Source of the DNA: Microbacterium esteraromaticum
Lineage (GTDB): Bacteria > Actinomycetota > Actinomycetes > Actinomycetales > Microbacteriaceae
DNA length: 64,000 bases
Reading direction: 5' to 3'
NCBI RefSeq assembly: GCF_028747645.1
Contig: NZ_CP118100.1
Span: forward strand, 1,364,001 to 1,428,000
The translations under genes were made by a program, and so were the position numbers. Positions 12,539 to 21,645 of the stretch are shown here, in pieces. The notes below the pieces were generated by a model. It saw only the letters and a list, made by a program, of their open reading frames with translations. It was not told the origin of the DNA and did no database searches. The stretch's first letter is position 1, and the number at the start of each line of letters is the position of its first letter.

Positions 12539-13693
12539 TCAGGCAGCGGTGGCCGAGAACTCCAGGCTATCGAGCGCGAGGCGTGCGGCGCCGTGCAGGA
12601 TCGCGTCGGCGCCCGTGACTGCGGCCTCGATGCGCAGGGTCTGCGTCGCCAGGGGGTGACACGCCTCGTACACGCGGCTGCGGACGGCGGCGATGAAGGG
12701 CTCTGAGGCGCTCATGCTGCCGGTGAGGAAGACCGCATGCGGGTTGAAGAAGTTCACCACGCCGGACAGCGCCTGGCCGAGATGCGTGCCCGCCGTGCGC
12801 ACGAGCGTGGTCGCGACCGGGTCGGCATCGCGCGCGAGCAGGAGTACGTCGTTCGTGGTGGCGACATCGGACCGCCCGCGCTCGCGCATTTGACGAACGA
12901 GGCTGGCGCCGCTCGCGACCGTCTCCAGGCATCCCGTGTTGCCGCAGGAACAGGGGATGTCGCCGCTGCCGTCGATGCGCGTATGGGTGATGTCTCCGGC
13001 TGCGGACGTCGCGCCGCGGTGCACGTCGCCGGCCACGATGATCCCACTGCCGACGGCGGTTCCGGCCTTCACGGTGATGCTGTGCCCCGTGGTGCCCAGC
13101 TGTGCGCGATGTTCGCCGAGCGCCGCGAGGTTGGCGTCGTTGTCGACGACGACCGGCACGTCTAGGCTCGCCCGCAGGTGTTCGCCGACCCGGAACGCGG
13201 GCCAGCCGGGCATGCGCGAGGGTTGATCGACGGAGCCGGTGGTGATGTCCACCGGGCCGGGCAGACCGACACCGACGGCGTGCAGTCGATGTTCGCCCGT
13301 CAGCTCACGCAGGGCGGGCACGAGCGTGTCAAGGGTGGCGACGGGGCCGTCGGAGAGATCGATGTCGAAGGTGTGCACCTGCTGCAGCGCGCCGCTGAGG
13401 TCGTGTCGGCCGATGCGGGCGTGGCCACCGCCGAGATCGACCGAGAGCACGACGCCGCTGTCGGGGGCGAGCCGCAGAACGCGTGGGCGCCGTCCACCGC
13501 GCGAGGCGCCGTCGCCGGCCTCGACGAGAAGGCCGGCATCGAGCAGGCGCTGCACGCGCAGCCCTACCGTCGAGGGGGCGATCCCGAGCCGCGCAGCGAG
13601 CTCGCTGCGGGAATCGGCCTCGCCGCGGGCGACGAGGTCGAGGATCAGCCGGACGGCGGCATCCTCCGACGTGTGGTCAGGAGTGGGGCTCAT
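12539..13693 (-). CDS. ROK-family transcriptional repressor
   Basis: A 384-residue regulator. Residues 10-60 form a winged helix-turn-helix (DSRSELAARLGIAPSTVGLR with LLDAGLLVEAG), followed by a ROK sugar-kinase-like domain starting VLSVDLGGGHARIGR. The zinc motif CSCGNTGCLE near residue 252 is intact. It sits between the fucosidase and the divergent ABC importer operon, so it most likely senses a sugar or sugar phosphate and represses one or both. The phosphate-binding region has VDLGGGHA instead of the kinase DIGGTK, consistent with a regulator without kinase activity. Confidence 0.92.
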   Translation of the reverse strand: MSPTPDHTSEDAAVRLILDLVARGEADSRSELAARLGIAPSTVGLRVQRLLDAGLLVEAGDGASRGGRRPRVLRLAPDSGVVLSVDLGGGHARIGRHDLSGALQQVHTFDIDLSDGPVATLDTLVPALRELTGEHRLHAVGVGLPGPVDITTGSVDQPSRMPGWPAFRVGEHLRASLDVPVVVDNDANLAALGEHRAQLGTTGHSITVKAGTAVGSGIIVAGDVHRGATSAAGDITHTRIDGSGDIPCSCGNTGCLETVASGASLVRQMRERGRSDVATTNDVLLLARDADPVATTLVRTAGTHLGQALSGVVNFFNPHAVFLTGSMSASEPFIAAVRSRVYEACHPLATQTLRIEAAVTGADAILHGAARLALDSLEFSATAA

Positions 13694-13818
13694 GTGCTCG
13701 CTTTCTGGAGTCGGTGCTGGTCAGGCTACCGGCAACGCGGATGCCGCGTGCGGGGGCTAAAGATCGGATGTTCGGGTTGCGGCATGTCGCGAACTATGAC
13801 AGCGTATCTTCGTACAGA

Positions 13819-13836
13819 GAAACACTAAGTTGTTTC
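13819..13836. promoter_or_regulatory. Inverted repeat in the importer promoter region
   Basis: GAAACA and TGTTTC flank a six-base centre (CTAAGT) in the 183-base gap between the ROK repressor and the divergent solute-binding protein gene, about 40 bases before that ATG. It could be an operator for the ROK protein. No matching copy was seen at the fucosidase promoter, so the assignment is weak. Nothing else coding is seen in the gap. Confidence 0.35.
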
Positions 13837-13876
13837 GATACCCGAATCAAATGACCTTTCCGCGAGGAGACATTCA

Positions 13877-15130
13877 ATGAAGAAGATGCGTGTGGGTGCA
13901 GTGGTCGCCGTTGCTGGCGTCGCGGTTGCACTGACGGGTTGCACCAGTGCAGGTGGTGGTGCAGCGGACGGCGACACGATCGTCGTCGACATGTGGGCCG
14001 GCAGCGAGGACGACACGGCCGCGCTGGAGGCGCAGATGGATGTCGTGCGCGAGCAGAACCCGGACATCAAGGTCGAGCTGCGCACGGCGCCGTGGGGTGA
14101 CTTCTTCACCAAGCTCACCACCAACATGGCCTCCGGCAACATGGCCTGCGTCACCGGCATGAACTCCGGCATGCTCGCCAGCTACACCTCGGGCTTCACC
14201 AAGCTGACCGACGACGACCTCGCCACCGCCGGCCTGGCCGCGTCTGACTTCGCAGAGGGCAGCCTCGAGATCCTCTCGAACAAGGGCGACATGTACGGTG
14301 TGCCCTTCGATGTCGCAACGATGCTGACGTACTACAACGAGGACCAGCTCACCGCCGCGGGCACCGACCTGCCGAGCATCGGCTGGACCTTCGACGACTT
14401 CGAAGCGATCGCGGCCAAGGCCACCACCGATGGCAAGTACGGCTTCGGCATCGGCATGGGCGACTTCCAGTGGCAGGCGCTCCCGATCGCCAAGGGCGGC
14501 TTGCAGCCGGTCGCACAGGATGGCACGCTGCAGCTCACCGACCCCGCCTTCGCGGACGCCGCAGAGTGGTACGCCGGCCTGGTGACCGAGCAGAAGGTCG
14601 CCGCGCCCGTGGCATCCGCCTCGGATGGTGGCTGGGGCGAGAACCAGTTCACCAGCGAGAACGCCGCGATGGCCGTCGACGGCACCTGGAACGCCGTCGG
14701 ATACCTCACCAACGACGCGGGGTTCGCCGCTGGTATGGCACCGCTGCCGACGGGTGAGAACGGCAACCTCAGCCTGATCCTCGGCTCGGGCTACGGCATC
14801 GCCGAGAGCTGCGAGAACAAGGAAGACGCGTTGAAGGTGCTCGGTTCCCTGCTCAGCAAGGACGCACAGGACTACATCGCTTCCTCGGGTCGCAGCTACC
14901 CGGCACGTGCCGAGAGCCAGCCGCTCTACTTCGAGTCGCTCGACGAGGCGTACCGTGAGCAGGTCGAGGCCACCTTCGTCGCCGCCTTCGAGAACGTCCA
15001 GGGTCAGTACGTGTCTGACAACTGGGCCAAGGTCGGCACGTTCGTCCAGCCGTCGCTGGTGAGCATTTACAACGGCCAGGAGTCCATGTCGGCAGTGCTC
15101 GAGTCCGCTCAGCAGCAATTCGGCAACTGA
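13877..15130 (+). CDS. Sugar ABC transporter substrate-binding lipoprotein (CUT1 type)
   Basis: A 417-residue extracytoplasmic binding protein of the family-1 (MalE-like) fold. The N-terminus [20 protein letters not shown] followed by GCTS is a lipoprotein signal with the lipobox Cys at residue 22. Typical features include [12 protein letters not shown] after the signal, [17 protein letters not shown] around 140 and a tryptophan-rich pocket region. It delivers an oligosaccharide to the permeases encoded next. The locus suggests a fucosylated or related glycan, but the ligand cannot be read from sequence. GAGGAG at 13864-13869 precedes the ATG. Confidence 0.93.
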   Translation: MKKMRVGAVVAVAGVAVALTGCTSAGGGAADGDTIVVDMWAGSEDDTAALEAQMDVVREQNPDIKVELRTAPWGDFFTKLTTNMASGNMACVTGMNSGMLASYTSGFTKLTDDDLATAGLAASDFAEGSLEILSNKGDMYGVPFDVATMLTYYNEDQLTAAGTDLPSIGWTFDDFEAIAAKATTDGKYGFGIGMGDFQWQALPIAKGGLQPVAQDGTLQLTDPAFADAAEWYAGLVTEQKVAAPVASASDGGWGENQFTSENAAMAVDGTWNAVGYLTNDAGFAAGMAPLPTGENGNLSLILGSGYGIAESCENKEDALKVLGSLLSKDAQDYIASSGRSYPARAESQPLYFESLDEAYREQVEATFVAAFENVQGQYVSDNWAKVGTFVQPSLVSIYNGQESMSAVLESAQQQFGN

Positions 15131-15155
15131 CCACACCCAACAGAAATAGCGAGAG

Positions 15156-16067
15156 ATGACGATCACGAACGCGCCCAAGCGGCGCTCGGGGTCGCTCGCC
15201 AAGGTCGAGGCGCGCCAGGCGCTGGGCTTCGCAAGCCCAGCCCTGGTGGGCCTCGCCCTTTTCACGATCGTGCCGGTCGTCTTGTCCATCGTGATGAGCT
15301 TCTTCGACTGGCCGACGTTCGGCGAGCGCACCTTCAACGGCGGGGCGAACTACGCCCGCCTCTTCGAGGACCCCAACTTCCTCCCCGCACTGCGCAACAC
15401 GATTGTGTTCACGTTGCTGTACGTGCCGTTGAGCGTTGTGTTCTCGCTGGCGCTGGCCATCGGCCTCGGACCCCGCATTCGCGGACGCGGCGCGCTGCGT
15501 GTGCTCTTCTTCATCCCCGTCGTCACCCCGATGGTGGCCAACGTGCTGGTGTGGAAGATGCTGCTGCAACCGCAGGGGCTGTTCAACGGCCTGGCGCAGA
15601 CCTGGTTCGGCGTCGAGCTGCCGAACTTCCTGGCAGACAAGAACTGGGCGATGATCATGGTCGTCGTCATGAGCGTCTGGCAGGGGATCGGCTACAACAT
15701 GCTGATCTTCTCGGCTGCCCTGGAGCAGCTGCCCGAAAGCGTGATGGAGGCCGCGCGTATCGACGGTGCCCGCGGGTTCCGGATGACGTGGAGCATCATG
15801 GTTCCGATGATCTCGCCGGCGATCTTCTTCGCCACGATCATGACGATGATCACCTCGTTGCAGGTGTTCGTCCAACCCCAGATGCTCACCGGTGGTGGCC
15901 CCGGCAATGCCACACAACCGCTGGTGATGTGGATCTACAACCAGGGCTTCAAGTTCCAGGACCTCGGTCTGGCCGCTGCCGGCGCGTGGATCCTGTTCGC
16001 GCTGATCATCACCGTCACCGCGATCCAGTTCAAGGCGCAGAAGAGGTGGGTGCACTATGAGCATTGA
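15156..16067 (+). CDS. Sugar ABC transporter permease (MalF-like)
   Basis: A 303-residue CUT1 permease with six predicted helices. The first is LVGLALFTIVPVVLSIVMSF, and the ATPase-contact EAA loop reads EAARIDGARGFRMTWSIMVP near residue 200. It starts 25 bases after the binding protein and overlaps the next permease by 11 bases, giving a tightly coupled membrane pair. No ATPase gene occurs in the locus. In actinobacteria CUT1 systems are commonly energised by a shared MsiK/UgpC-type ATPase encoded elsewhere, and I infer that here. Confidence 0.94.
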   Translation: MTITNAPKRRSGSLAKVEARQALGFASPALVGLALFTIVPVVLSIVMSFFDWPTFGERTFNGGANYARLFEDPNFLPALRNTIVFTLLYVPLSVVFSLALAIGLGPRIRGRGALRVLFFIPVVTPMVANVLVWKMLLQPQGLFNGLAQTWFGVELPNFLADKNWAMIMVVVMSVWQGIGYNMLIFSAALEQLPESVMEAARIDGARGFRMTWSIMVPMISPAIFFATIMTMITSLQVFVQPQMLTGGGPGNATQPLVMWIYNQGFKFQDLGLAAAGAWILFALIITVTAIQFKAQKRWVHYEH

Positions 16068-16986
16068 CGTCGCAGAGTCCGACACTCGGACGCTGGTGAC
16101 CCGCGACGGCGAAGAGCACGTCGAGGTCGAGCGTCGCTCGGGGCGTGCGCCGATGACACCCTGGGAGCGCGTGCGCCTGGTGCTCGCACACATCACCATC
16201 TACGTGGCTGCGCTGCTGTTCATGTTGCCTCTGGTCTACGCGTTCTTCTCGGCGCTCAAACCCAATGGTGAGATGTTCGCGATGCCGCCGTCGCTGTTCG
16301 GTTCTGAGATCCGCTGGTCGAACTTCGCCGAGGTGTTCGAGTACGGTCCGTTTTGGACCTACATCGGCAACTCGCTGTTCACCTCGGTCGCCGGAACCCT
16401 CGTCGTCCTGGTGGTGTCGACGACCGCCGGCTACGCCTTCGGACGCTTGCGCTGGAAGGGCCGCGACGCGGTCTTCGTCCTGTTCCTGGCGACGCTGATG
16501 GTGCCGGCCGAGGTGCTGGTCATCCCCATGTTCCAGGTCATGCAGTGGTTCGGTTGGGTCGATACGTACCAAGCCCTGATCTTCCCGTTCGCGTTCGGTG
16601 CGTTCGGTACGTTCCTGATGCGGCAGTTCTTCCGCGGCATCCCGTATGAGCTCGAAGAAGCCGCTCGCGTCGATGGCGCCGGCCCCGTGCGCACATTCCT
16701 GCAGATCATCCTGCCGCTGTCGAAGTCGGCGGTCGCTGTGCTGGCGGTGTTCACCTTCCTCTCGTTCTGGAACTCGTACCTGTGGCCGCTGATCGTCACG
16801 GTCGACTACAACAACCTCGGCACGCTGCCTGTGGGTCTGGCGAGCTTCTCGGGCCTGACCGGCACTCGATGGGATCTGCAGATGGCCGCGTCGATCATCT
16901 CGATGATCCCGACGACCATCCTCGTGATCGCGCTGCAGAAGCACCTGGTCAAGGGCATTGCCATGGCCGGCCTCGGAGGACGCTGA
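16057..16986 (+). CDS. Sugar ABC transporter permease (MalG-like)
   Basis: A 309-residue CUT1 permease. A hydrophilic N-terminus of about 45 residues precedes helix 1 (LAHITIYVAALLFMLPLVYA). The EAA motif is EEAARVDGAGPVRTFLQIIL near residue 205. It pairs with the MalF-like subunit with which it overlaps by 11 bases. It ends 7 bases before the ROK kinase gene, so import and phosphorylation are probably co-transcribed. Confidence 0.94.
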   Translation: MSIDVAESDTRTLVTRDGEEHVEVERRSGRAPMTPWERVRLVLAHITIYVAALLFMLPLVYAFFSALKPNGEMFAMPPSLFGSEIRWSNFAEVFEYGPFWTYIGNSLFTSVAGTLVVLVVSTTAGYAFGRLRWKGRDAVFVLFLATLMVPAEVLVIPMFQVMQWFGWVDTYQALIFPFAFGAFGTFLMRQFFRGIPYELEEAARVDGAGPVRTFLQIILPLSKSAVAVLAVFTFLSFWNSYLWPLIVTVDYNNLGTLPVGLASFSGLTGTRWDLQMAASIISMIPTTILVIALQKHLVKGIAMAGLGGR

Positions 16987-16993
16987 CACTGTT

Positions 16994-17935
16994 ATGACAG
17001 ACCATCACGGCACAACCATGCCTTCTTTCGAGGGGCCGCTGCTCGTCGGTATCGATATCGGCGGCACCAAGATCGCCGTCCTTGTCTGCGATGAGAGCAG
17101 ACGCGTGCTCGCCCGCGGCGAGGCACCGGCTCCCGTCGCCGACGGGGGATCGGCCGTGGCCGACGCTGCCGCGCGTCTGGTGCACCAGCTCACATCCGGC
17201 CGCACCGTACGTGCGGCCGGGGTGGGTGCCGCGGGAGTGATCGACCATGAGTCCGGCTCCATTCGTGCGGCATCCGCCACCTTCACCGACTGGGTCGGCT
17301 TTCCGCTCGCCAGCGAGCTCGCGGATCGTCTCGGTTGTGTGGTCACGGTCGAGAACGACGTCAACGCCTTCCTGCTCGGTGAAGCATCGCCGCACGAGCA
17401 GGACGTGCTCGGTGTGATGCTCGGCACCGGAGTGGGTGGCGCTGTGCTGATGGACGGCGAACTGCGTCGAGGGCCGCATGGCGCGGCCGGAGAGATCGGT
17501 CACACGCCTGGTTACGGAGATCTGCCGTGCACGTGCGGTCAGACCGGGCACCTCGAGACCCTGGCATCGGGTACGTCCATCGCGTTGCGCTACACGGCGC
17601 GCACCGGGCGAACTGTTGCGGGTTCGCGTGAGGTCGCCGCGCTGGCCGATGCGGGGGATGCCGATGCGCTGGCGGTATTCCGTGATGCGGGGCGCGCGCT
17701 CGGTACGGCGTGTGCCAGTGCCGCGGCCTTGCTCGATATCTCCGATGCGATCGTCGGCGGTGGTGTGGCACGCGCGTGGCACCTGCTGCAGCCGGGTATC
17801 GACGATGCCCTGCGCACCGATGCCCCCGTCACGGGCATCCCGCTGCGCATCCGCCCCGCCACCCACGGTGCCGATGCCGTCGCGCTCGGCGCGATCGCCT
17901 CGGCGCGAGCCCTGGCCCTCGTTCCCGTCGCCTGA
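16994..17935 (+). CDS. ROK-family sugar kinase
   Basis: A 313-residue cytoplasmic ROK kinase (glucokinase/N-acetylmannosamine-kinase type). The ATP phosphate motif is GIDIGGTKIAV near residue 17, the catalytic Asp region is VENDVNAFLLGEA near 117 and LGTGVGGAVLMDGELRRG follows. Oddity: the structural zinc motif reads CTCGQTGHLE where CxCGxxGCxE is usual, so the third Cys is His, which could still bind zinc. I chose ATG 16994; ATG 17018 is equally compatible. It sits directly behind the importer permeases and likely phosphorylates a hexose released from the imported glycan. Confidence 0.9.
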   Translation: MTDHHGTTMPSFEGPLLVGIDIGGTKIAVLVCDESRRVLARGEAPAPVADGGSAVADAAARLVHQLTSGRTVRAAGVGAAGVIDHESGSIRAASATFTDWVGFPLASELADRLGCVVTVENDVNAFLLGEASPHEQDVLGVMLGTGVGGAVLMDGELRRGPHGAAGEIGHTPGYGDLPCTCGQTGHLETLASGTSIALRYTARTGRTVAGSREVAALADAGDADALAVFRDAGRALGTACASAAALLDISDAIVGGGVARAWHLLQPGIDDALRTDAPVTGIPLRIRPATHGADAVALGAIASARALALVPVA

Positions 17936-17965
17936 TCCGTCCTCCACCCGTACAGAAAGAGCAGC

Positions 17966-19540
17966 ATGACCGACCGCCTCGACGCCAGTCAGATCTGGAT
18001 GGGCGCGCTGCCCGATGCCCACGAGCGCGGACTCACCGCGCCCCGCATCGGCATCGCCGGCATCTCCATCGAGTCCAGCACCTTCTCGCCGCACGTCTCG
18101 GGTGACGAGGCGTTCACGATCCGCACGGATGAGGACCTCCTCGGGTACTACCCGTTCCTCGACGAGGGACGCGAGCTCAGGGCGGCAGCGCGGTGGACCC
18201 CGATCTACCACGGGCGATCCCTTCCCGGGGGAGCGGTGGCACCGCAGACGTACCAGCGGATGAAGGATGCGATCGTTGAGGGCATCCGCGACAGCATCCG
18301 TCGTGACGGACCCTTCGATGGCTTCTTCTTCGACATCCACGGCGCGATGAGTGTGATCGGCATGAAGGACGCCGAAGGCGACCTCGCCGTCGCCGTCCGC
18401 GAGGCGCTCGGTCCCGAGACGCTGATCTCATCGTCGATGGATCTGCACGGCAACGTGTCGGAGGTCCTGCGTGACGAGGTCGACATGCTCACCTGCTACC
18501 GCATGGCGCCGCACGAGGACTGGATGAACACGAAGGAGCGAGCGGTGTGGAACCTGCTCGCGCGTCTGCGCGGCGAGCATGGTGCCGACCCGCTGCGGCG
18601 TCGCCCGTATCGGGCCTGGGTGCCGGTTCCGGTGCTGCTGCCCGGTGAGAAGACCAGCACGCGCCTGGAGCCCGCCGCCGGCATCTACGCCGAGCTACCC
18701 GGGATCGAGGCCATGGATGGCGTGATCGACGCGTCGGTCTGGATCGGATACGCGTGGGCCGACGAACCGCGTTGCCAGGCGTATGTGATGGTGATGGGCG
18801 ACGACCAGCAGCTCATTGCCCGTGAGGCCGAGCGCGTCGCTCGCATGTTCTGGGACGCGCGCGAGGACTTCGTGTTCGTCGCACCGACGGCGACGCTCGA
18901 CGGTGCGCTGCAGAAGGCGCTCGCACCGGGCGCCGCCCGTCCGTACCTGATCTCGGACTCGGGCGACAACCCGACGGCCGGCGGCGCAGGAGATGTCACC
19001 TGGACGCTCACCGAGCTGCTGGGGCGTCCAGAACTCACCGACGGATCGGTCACGACGCTCGTCGCCTCGATCTTCGACGCGGACGCGGTCAAAGCCGCCG
19101 AGGCGGCCGGCGTCGGCGCCGAGATCGTGCTCGAGGCCGGTGCCGGGGTCGACGCGGGCCCGGCGGGCCCGGTGCGCATCAGCGGTGAGGTCTTCTCGAT
19201 CACCGAGGGCGACGCGGATGCCGGCACCCAGGCGGTCATCAACGTCGGCGGTCTGCACGCGATCATCACCTCTCGCCGCAAGCCGTTCCATCACCTCGAC
19301 GACTTCCGCATGCTGGGGCTCGACCCCGAGAACGCCGACATCGTCGTGGTCAAGATCGGCTATCTGGAGCCGGAGCTCTACGACCTCGCCGCGGACTGGA
19401 CGCTGGCGCTCACACCGGGCGGGGTCGACCAGGATCTGCTGCGCCTTGGACACAGCGACCTCGCACCCGGCGTCTACCCGTTTGACACCACCGGAAACCC
19501 CGCACTCACGGCGCACGTGAGCCGACGTCAGGAGAGCTGA
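17966..19540 (+). CDS. M81-family (MlrC/microcystinase-like) metallopeptidase
   Basis: A 524-residue protein of the MlrC family. After about 28 residues the domain starts RIGIAGISIESSTFSPHVSG. Metal-binding-type motifs FFFDIHGAMSV near residue 130 and SSSMDLHGNVSE near 160 are seen. The C-terminal MlrC domain contains DSGDNPTAGGAGDVTWTL. The founding member linearises cyclic peptides, but most family members have no known substrate. Here it lies between a ROK kinase and a fucosidase (30 bases after one, two before the other). It may cleave an amide in a glycoconjugate or lactam, but that is inference. Confidence 0.88.
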   Translation: MTDRLDASQIWMGALPDAHERGLTAPRIGIAGISIESSTFSPHVSGDEAFTIRTDEDLLGYYPFLDEGRELRAAARWTPIYHGRSLPGGAVAPQTYQRMKDAIVEGIRDSIRRDGPFDGFFFDIHGAMSVIGMKDAEGDLAVAVREALGPETLISSSMDLHGNVSEVLRDEVDMLTCYRMAPHEDWMNTKERAVWNLLARLRGEHGADPLRRRPYRAWVPVPVLLPGEKTSTRLEPAAGIYAELPGIEAMDGVIDASVWIGYAWADEPRCQAYVMVMGDDQQLIAREAERVARMFWDAREDFVFVAPTATLDGALQKALAPGAARPYLISDSGDNPTAGGAGDVTWTLTELLGRPELTDGSVTTLVASIFDADAVKAAEAAGVGAEIVLEAGAGVDAGPAGPVRISGEVFSITEGDADAGTQAVINVGGLHAIITSRRKPFHHLDDFRMLGLDPENADIVVVKIGYLEPELYDLAADWTLALTPGGVDQDLLRLGHSDLAPGVYPFDTTGNPALTAHVSRRQES

Positions 19541-19542
19541 GC

Positions 19543-20886
19543 ATGTTGAACTTCGAGACCCGTACCGGCCCCGACTTCGGCGCCGCTGCCCCGTCGTACC
19601 CGACCCAGGGCGTTCCCGAGTGGTACCGCGACGCGAAGCTCGGGTTCTTCGTGCACTGGGGCCTGTACTCGGTCCCTGCATGGGCGGTGCAGCACGGTGA
19701 GGGCGTGAACATCCCCGCTGAGGATGCGTACGCGTGGCACCAGTACGCCGAATGGTATGGAAACACCGTGCGCATCGCCGGCAGCCCGACCTGGGAACGC
19801 CACCAGCAGGTCTACGGCCCCGGAACGTCGTACGAAGACCTCGCGGACCTCTGGGATGCCTCCGCGTTCGACGCCGATGCGTTCGTCGGCGAGCTGGTCG
19901 GTGCCGGCGCGAAGTACGTGATCCCCACCACCAAGCATCACGAGGGCTTCTGCCTCTGGAACACCGCGACCACCGGCTTCAACTCGGTGGCCCGCGGTCC
20001 GAAGCGCGACCTCATCTCCGAGTTCCACGACGCGACGCGTCGTGCCGGCGCGCGGTTCGGGGTCTACTACTCGGGGGCACTCGACTGGCACGTCAGCGAC
20101 TTTCCCGCGATCGAGTCCGACACCGATCTGTTCCGCTTCCGTCGTCACGACGAGCACTTCTCCCGCTACTCGGCCGCCCAGCTGGAGGAACTGGTCGAGA
20201 AGTTCTCGCCCGACGTGCTCTGGAACGACATCGAGTGGCCCGATGGGGGAAAGGGCTCCGACGACTACGCCGTCGCCGCACTGCTGAGCCGATACTTCGA
20301 TGCCGTGCCCGAGGGGGTCGTGAACGACCGTTGGGGAGTGCCGTACCACGGCTTCCTGACCCGCGAATACCGCCACATTCCCGACATTCTGGAACACCCG
20401 TGGGAGTCCACGCGGGGCTTGGGCTACTCGTTCGGATTCAACCAGGCCGAAGACGACCGGCACTCGCTCTCCGGCGCGGAGCTGATTCGCATGCTCGTCG
20501 ATGTCGTCTCCAAGAACGGCAATCTGCTCATCAACGTCGGCCCCGCTGCCGACGGCTCGATCCCGGCTCTGCAGCTCGAGGCGATGCGCGCCATGGGCGC
20601 CTGGCTGACCGAGAACGGCAGCGCGATCTACGGCACACGGCCGTGGGTGCGCTTCGGCGAGCCGCTGCGCCCGGTGCGCTACACGACCTCGTCGGAGGGC
20701 GTGCACGTGCACGCGCTTGAGCCGGAGTCCGGTGAGCTGACCGTGCCCGCCGAGCTGGCCGAACGCGAGGCTCGCTGGGCGGACGGTTCGATTGCCGAGA
20801 GCGTGCCGGCAAGCGACGGCACGTCGACGCTGGTCATCCCCGACGCGCTGCGTGGTGACGCCGTCGCGGTCGCGATGCTGCGATGA
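19543..20886 (+). CDS. GH29 alpha-L-fucosidase (second, long-loop form)
   Basis: A 447-residue GH29 enzyme, distinct from the one at 11266. Family features are WYRDAKLGFFVHWGLYSVPA near residue 27, IPTTKHHEGFCLWNT near 127 and the nucleophile Asp in VLWNDIEWPDGGKG near 227. LLINVGPAADGSIPAL follows near 328. No signal peptide is seen, so it is cytoplasmic. It begins 2 bases after the M81 gene stop and overlaps cutC by 4 bases, which places four functions in one transcript. Two different fucosidases in one locus suggests more than one fucosyl linkage is used. Confidence 0.92.
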   Translation: MLNFETRTGPDFGAAAPSYPTQGVPEWYRDAKLGFFVHWGLYSVPAWAVQHGEGVNIPAEDAYAWHQYAEWYGNTVRIAGSPTWERHQQVYGPGTSYEDLADLWDASAFDADAFVGELVGAGAKYVIPTTKHHEGFCLWNTATTGFNSVARGPKRDLISEFHDATRRAGARFGVYYSGALDWHVSDFPAIESDTDLFRFRRHDEHFSRYSAAQLEELVEKFSPDVLWNDIEWPDGGKGSDDYAVAALLSRYFDAVPEGVVNDRWGVPYHGFLTREYRHIPDILEHPWESTRGLGYSFGFNQAEDDRHSLSGAELIRMLVDVVSKNGNLLINVGPAADGSIPALQLEAMRAMGAWLTENGSAIYGTRPWVRFGEPLRPVRYTTSSEGVHVHALEPESGELTVPAELAEREARWADGSIAESVPASDGTSTLVIPDALRGDAVAVAMLR

Positions 20887-21641
20887 CGGCTGCGCCTCGC
20901 GGATCGGCCGTTCAGCTCGAGATCGCGGTGCAGGACGCCGCGGGCGCCCGTGCGGCGTTCGCGGCCGGCGCCGATCGGGTCGAGCTGTGTCAGGCGCTCG
21001 CGGAGACGGGCGGTCTCACGCCGTCGGTCGGCACGGTGGATGCCGTGCTGGCGGCGGCGGGTCGGCCCGAAGGATTGGCCGTCCTGGTGCGGCCCCGGTC
21101 GGGTGGGTTCGTCTACGACGCGGAAGAGATCGCACTGGTTGCCTCCGACGTTCGCGATGCCGTGCGTCGCGGCGCCGGCGCGGTCGTCGTCGGCGCTCTC
21201 GACCGTCGGGGTGAGATCGACGTCGAAGCGATGTCGCGGTGGGCGGATGCCGCAGGTGACGCGGATGTCGTCTTCCACCGCGCCATCGACACGCTTGCTG
21301 ATCCGGTGTCGGTCGTCGAGCAGCTGATCGATCTCGGCGTGCGCCGAGTGCTGACCAGCGGCGGCGCCGCGCGCAGCATCGACGGACTCGACACGATCAC
21401 CGCGCTCGTGCGTCAGTCGGCGGGGCGAATGCAGATCATGCCAGGTGGGGGCGTCCGTGCCGACGACATCGCCGCTTTCGTGGCGGCGGGAGTCGATGCT
21501 GTGCACCTGTCGGCGCGAGGGCGCTCGGCTGATTCGTCGCCGAGCGGTCCGGGTGGCGGAACGGCGGGGTACGACGTGACCGACCCCGCCATCGCCTCGG
21601 CGGCGCGTGCCGCTCTCGACCGTGCGGTGAGTGCGGCGTAG
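20883..21641 (+). CDS. cutC: CutC-family TIM-barrel protein
   Basis: A 252-residue CutC-family protein. Motifs seen: LEIAVQDAAGARAAFAAGAD followed by RVELCQALAETGGLTPS, VLVRPRSGGFVYD near residue 70, VFHRAIDTLADP near 130 and RVLTSGGAARSIDGL near 157. The family was named for copper homeostasis in E. coli, but that function is doubtful and the fold is an enzyme-like TIM barrel. Its four-base overlap with a fucosidase and place at the end of a glycan locus argue for a carbohydrate-related role here, not copper handling. It is convergent with the membrane protein gene 4 bases away. Confidence 0.9.
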   Translation: MTAAPRGSAVQLEIAVQDAAGARAAFAAGADRVELCQALAETGGLTPSVGTVDAVLAAAGRPEGLAVLVRPRSGGFVYDAEEIALVASDVRDAVRRGAGAVVVGALDRRGEIDVEAMSRWADAAGDADVVFHRAIDTLADPVSVVEQLIDLGVRRVLTSGGAARSIDGLDTITALVRQSAGRMQIMPGGGVRADDIAAFVAAGVDAVHLSARGRSADSSPSGPGGGTAGYDVTDPAIASAARAALDRAVSAA

Positions 21642-21645
21642 CCGA

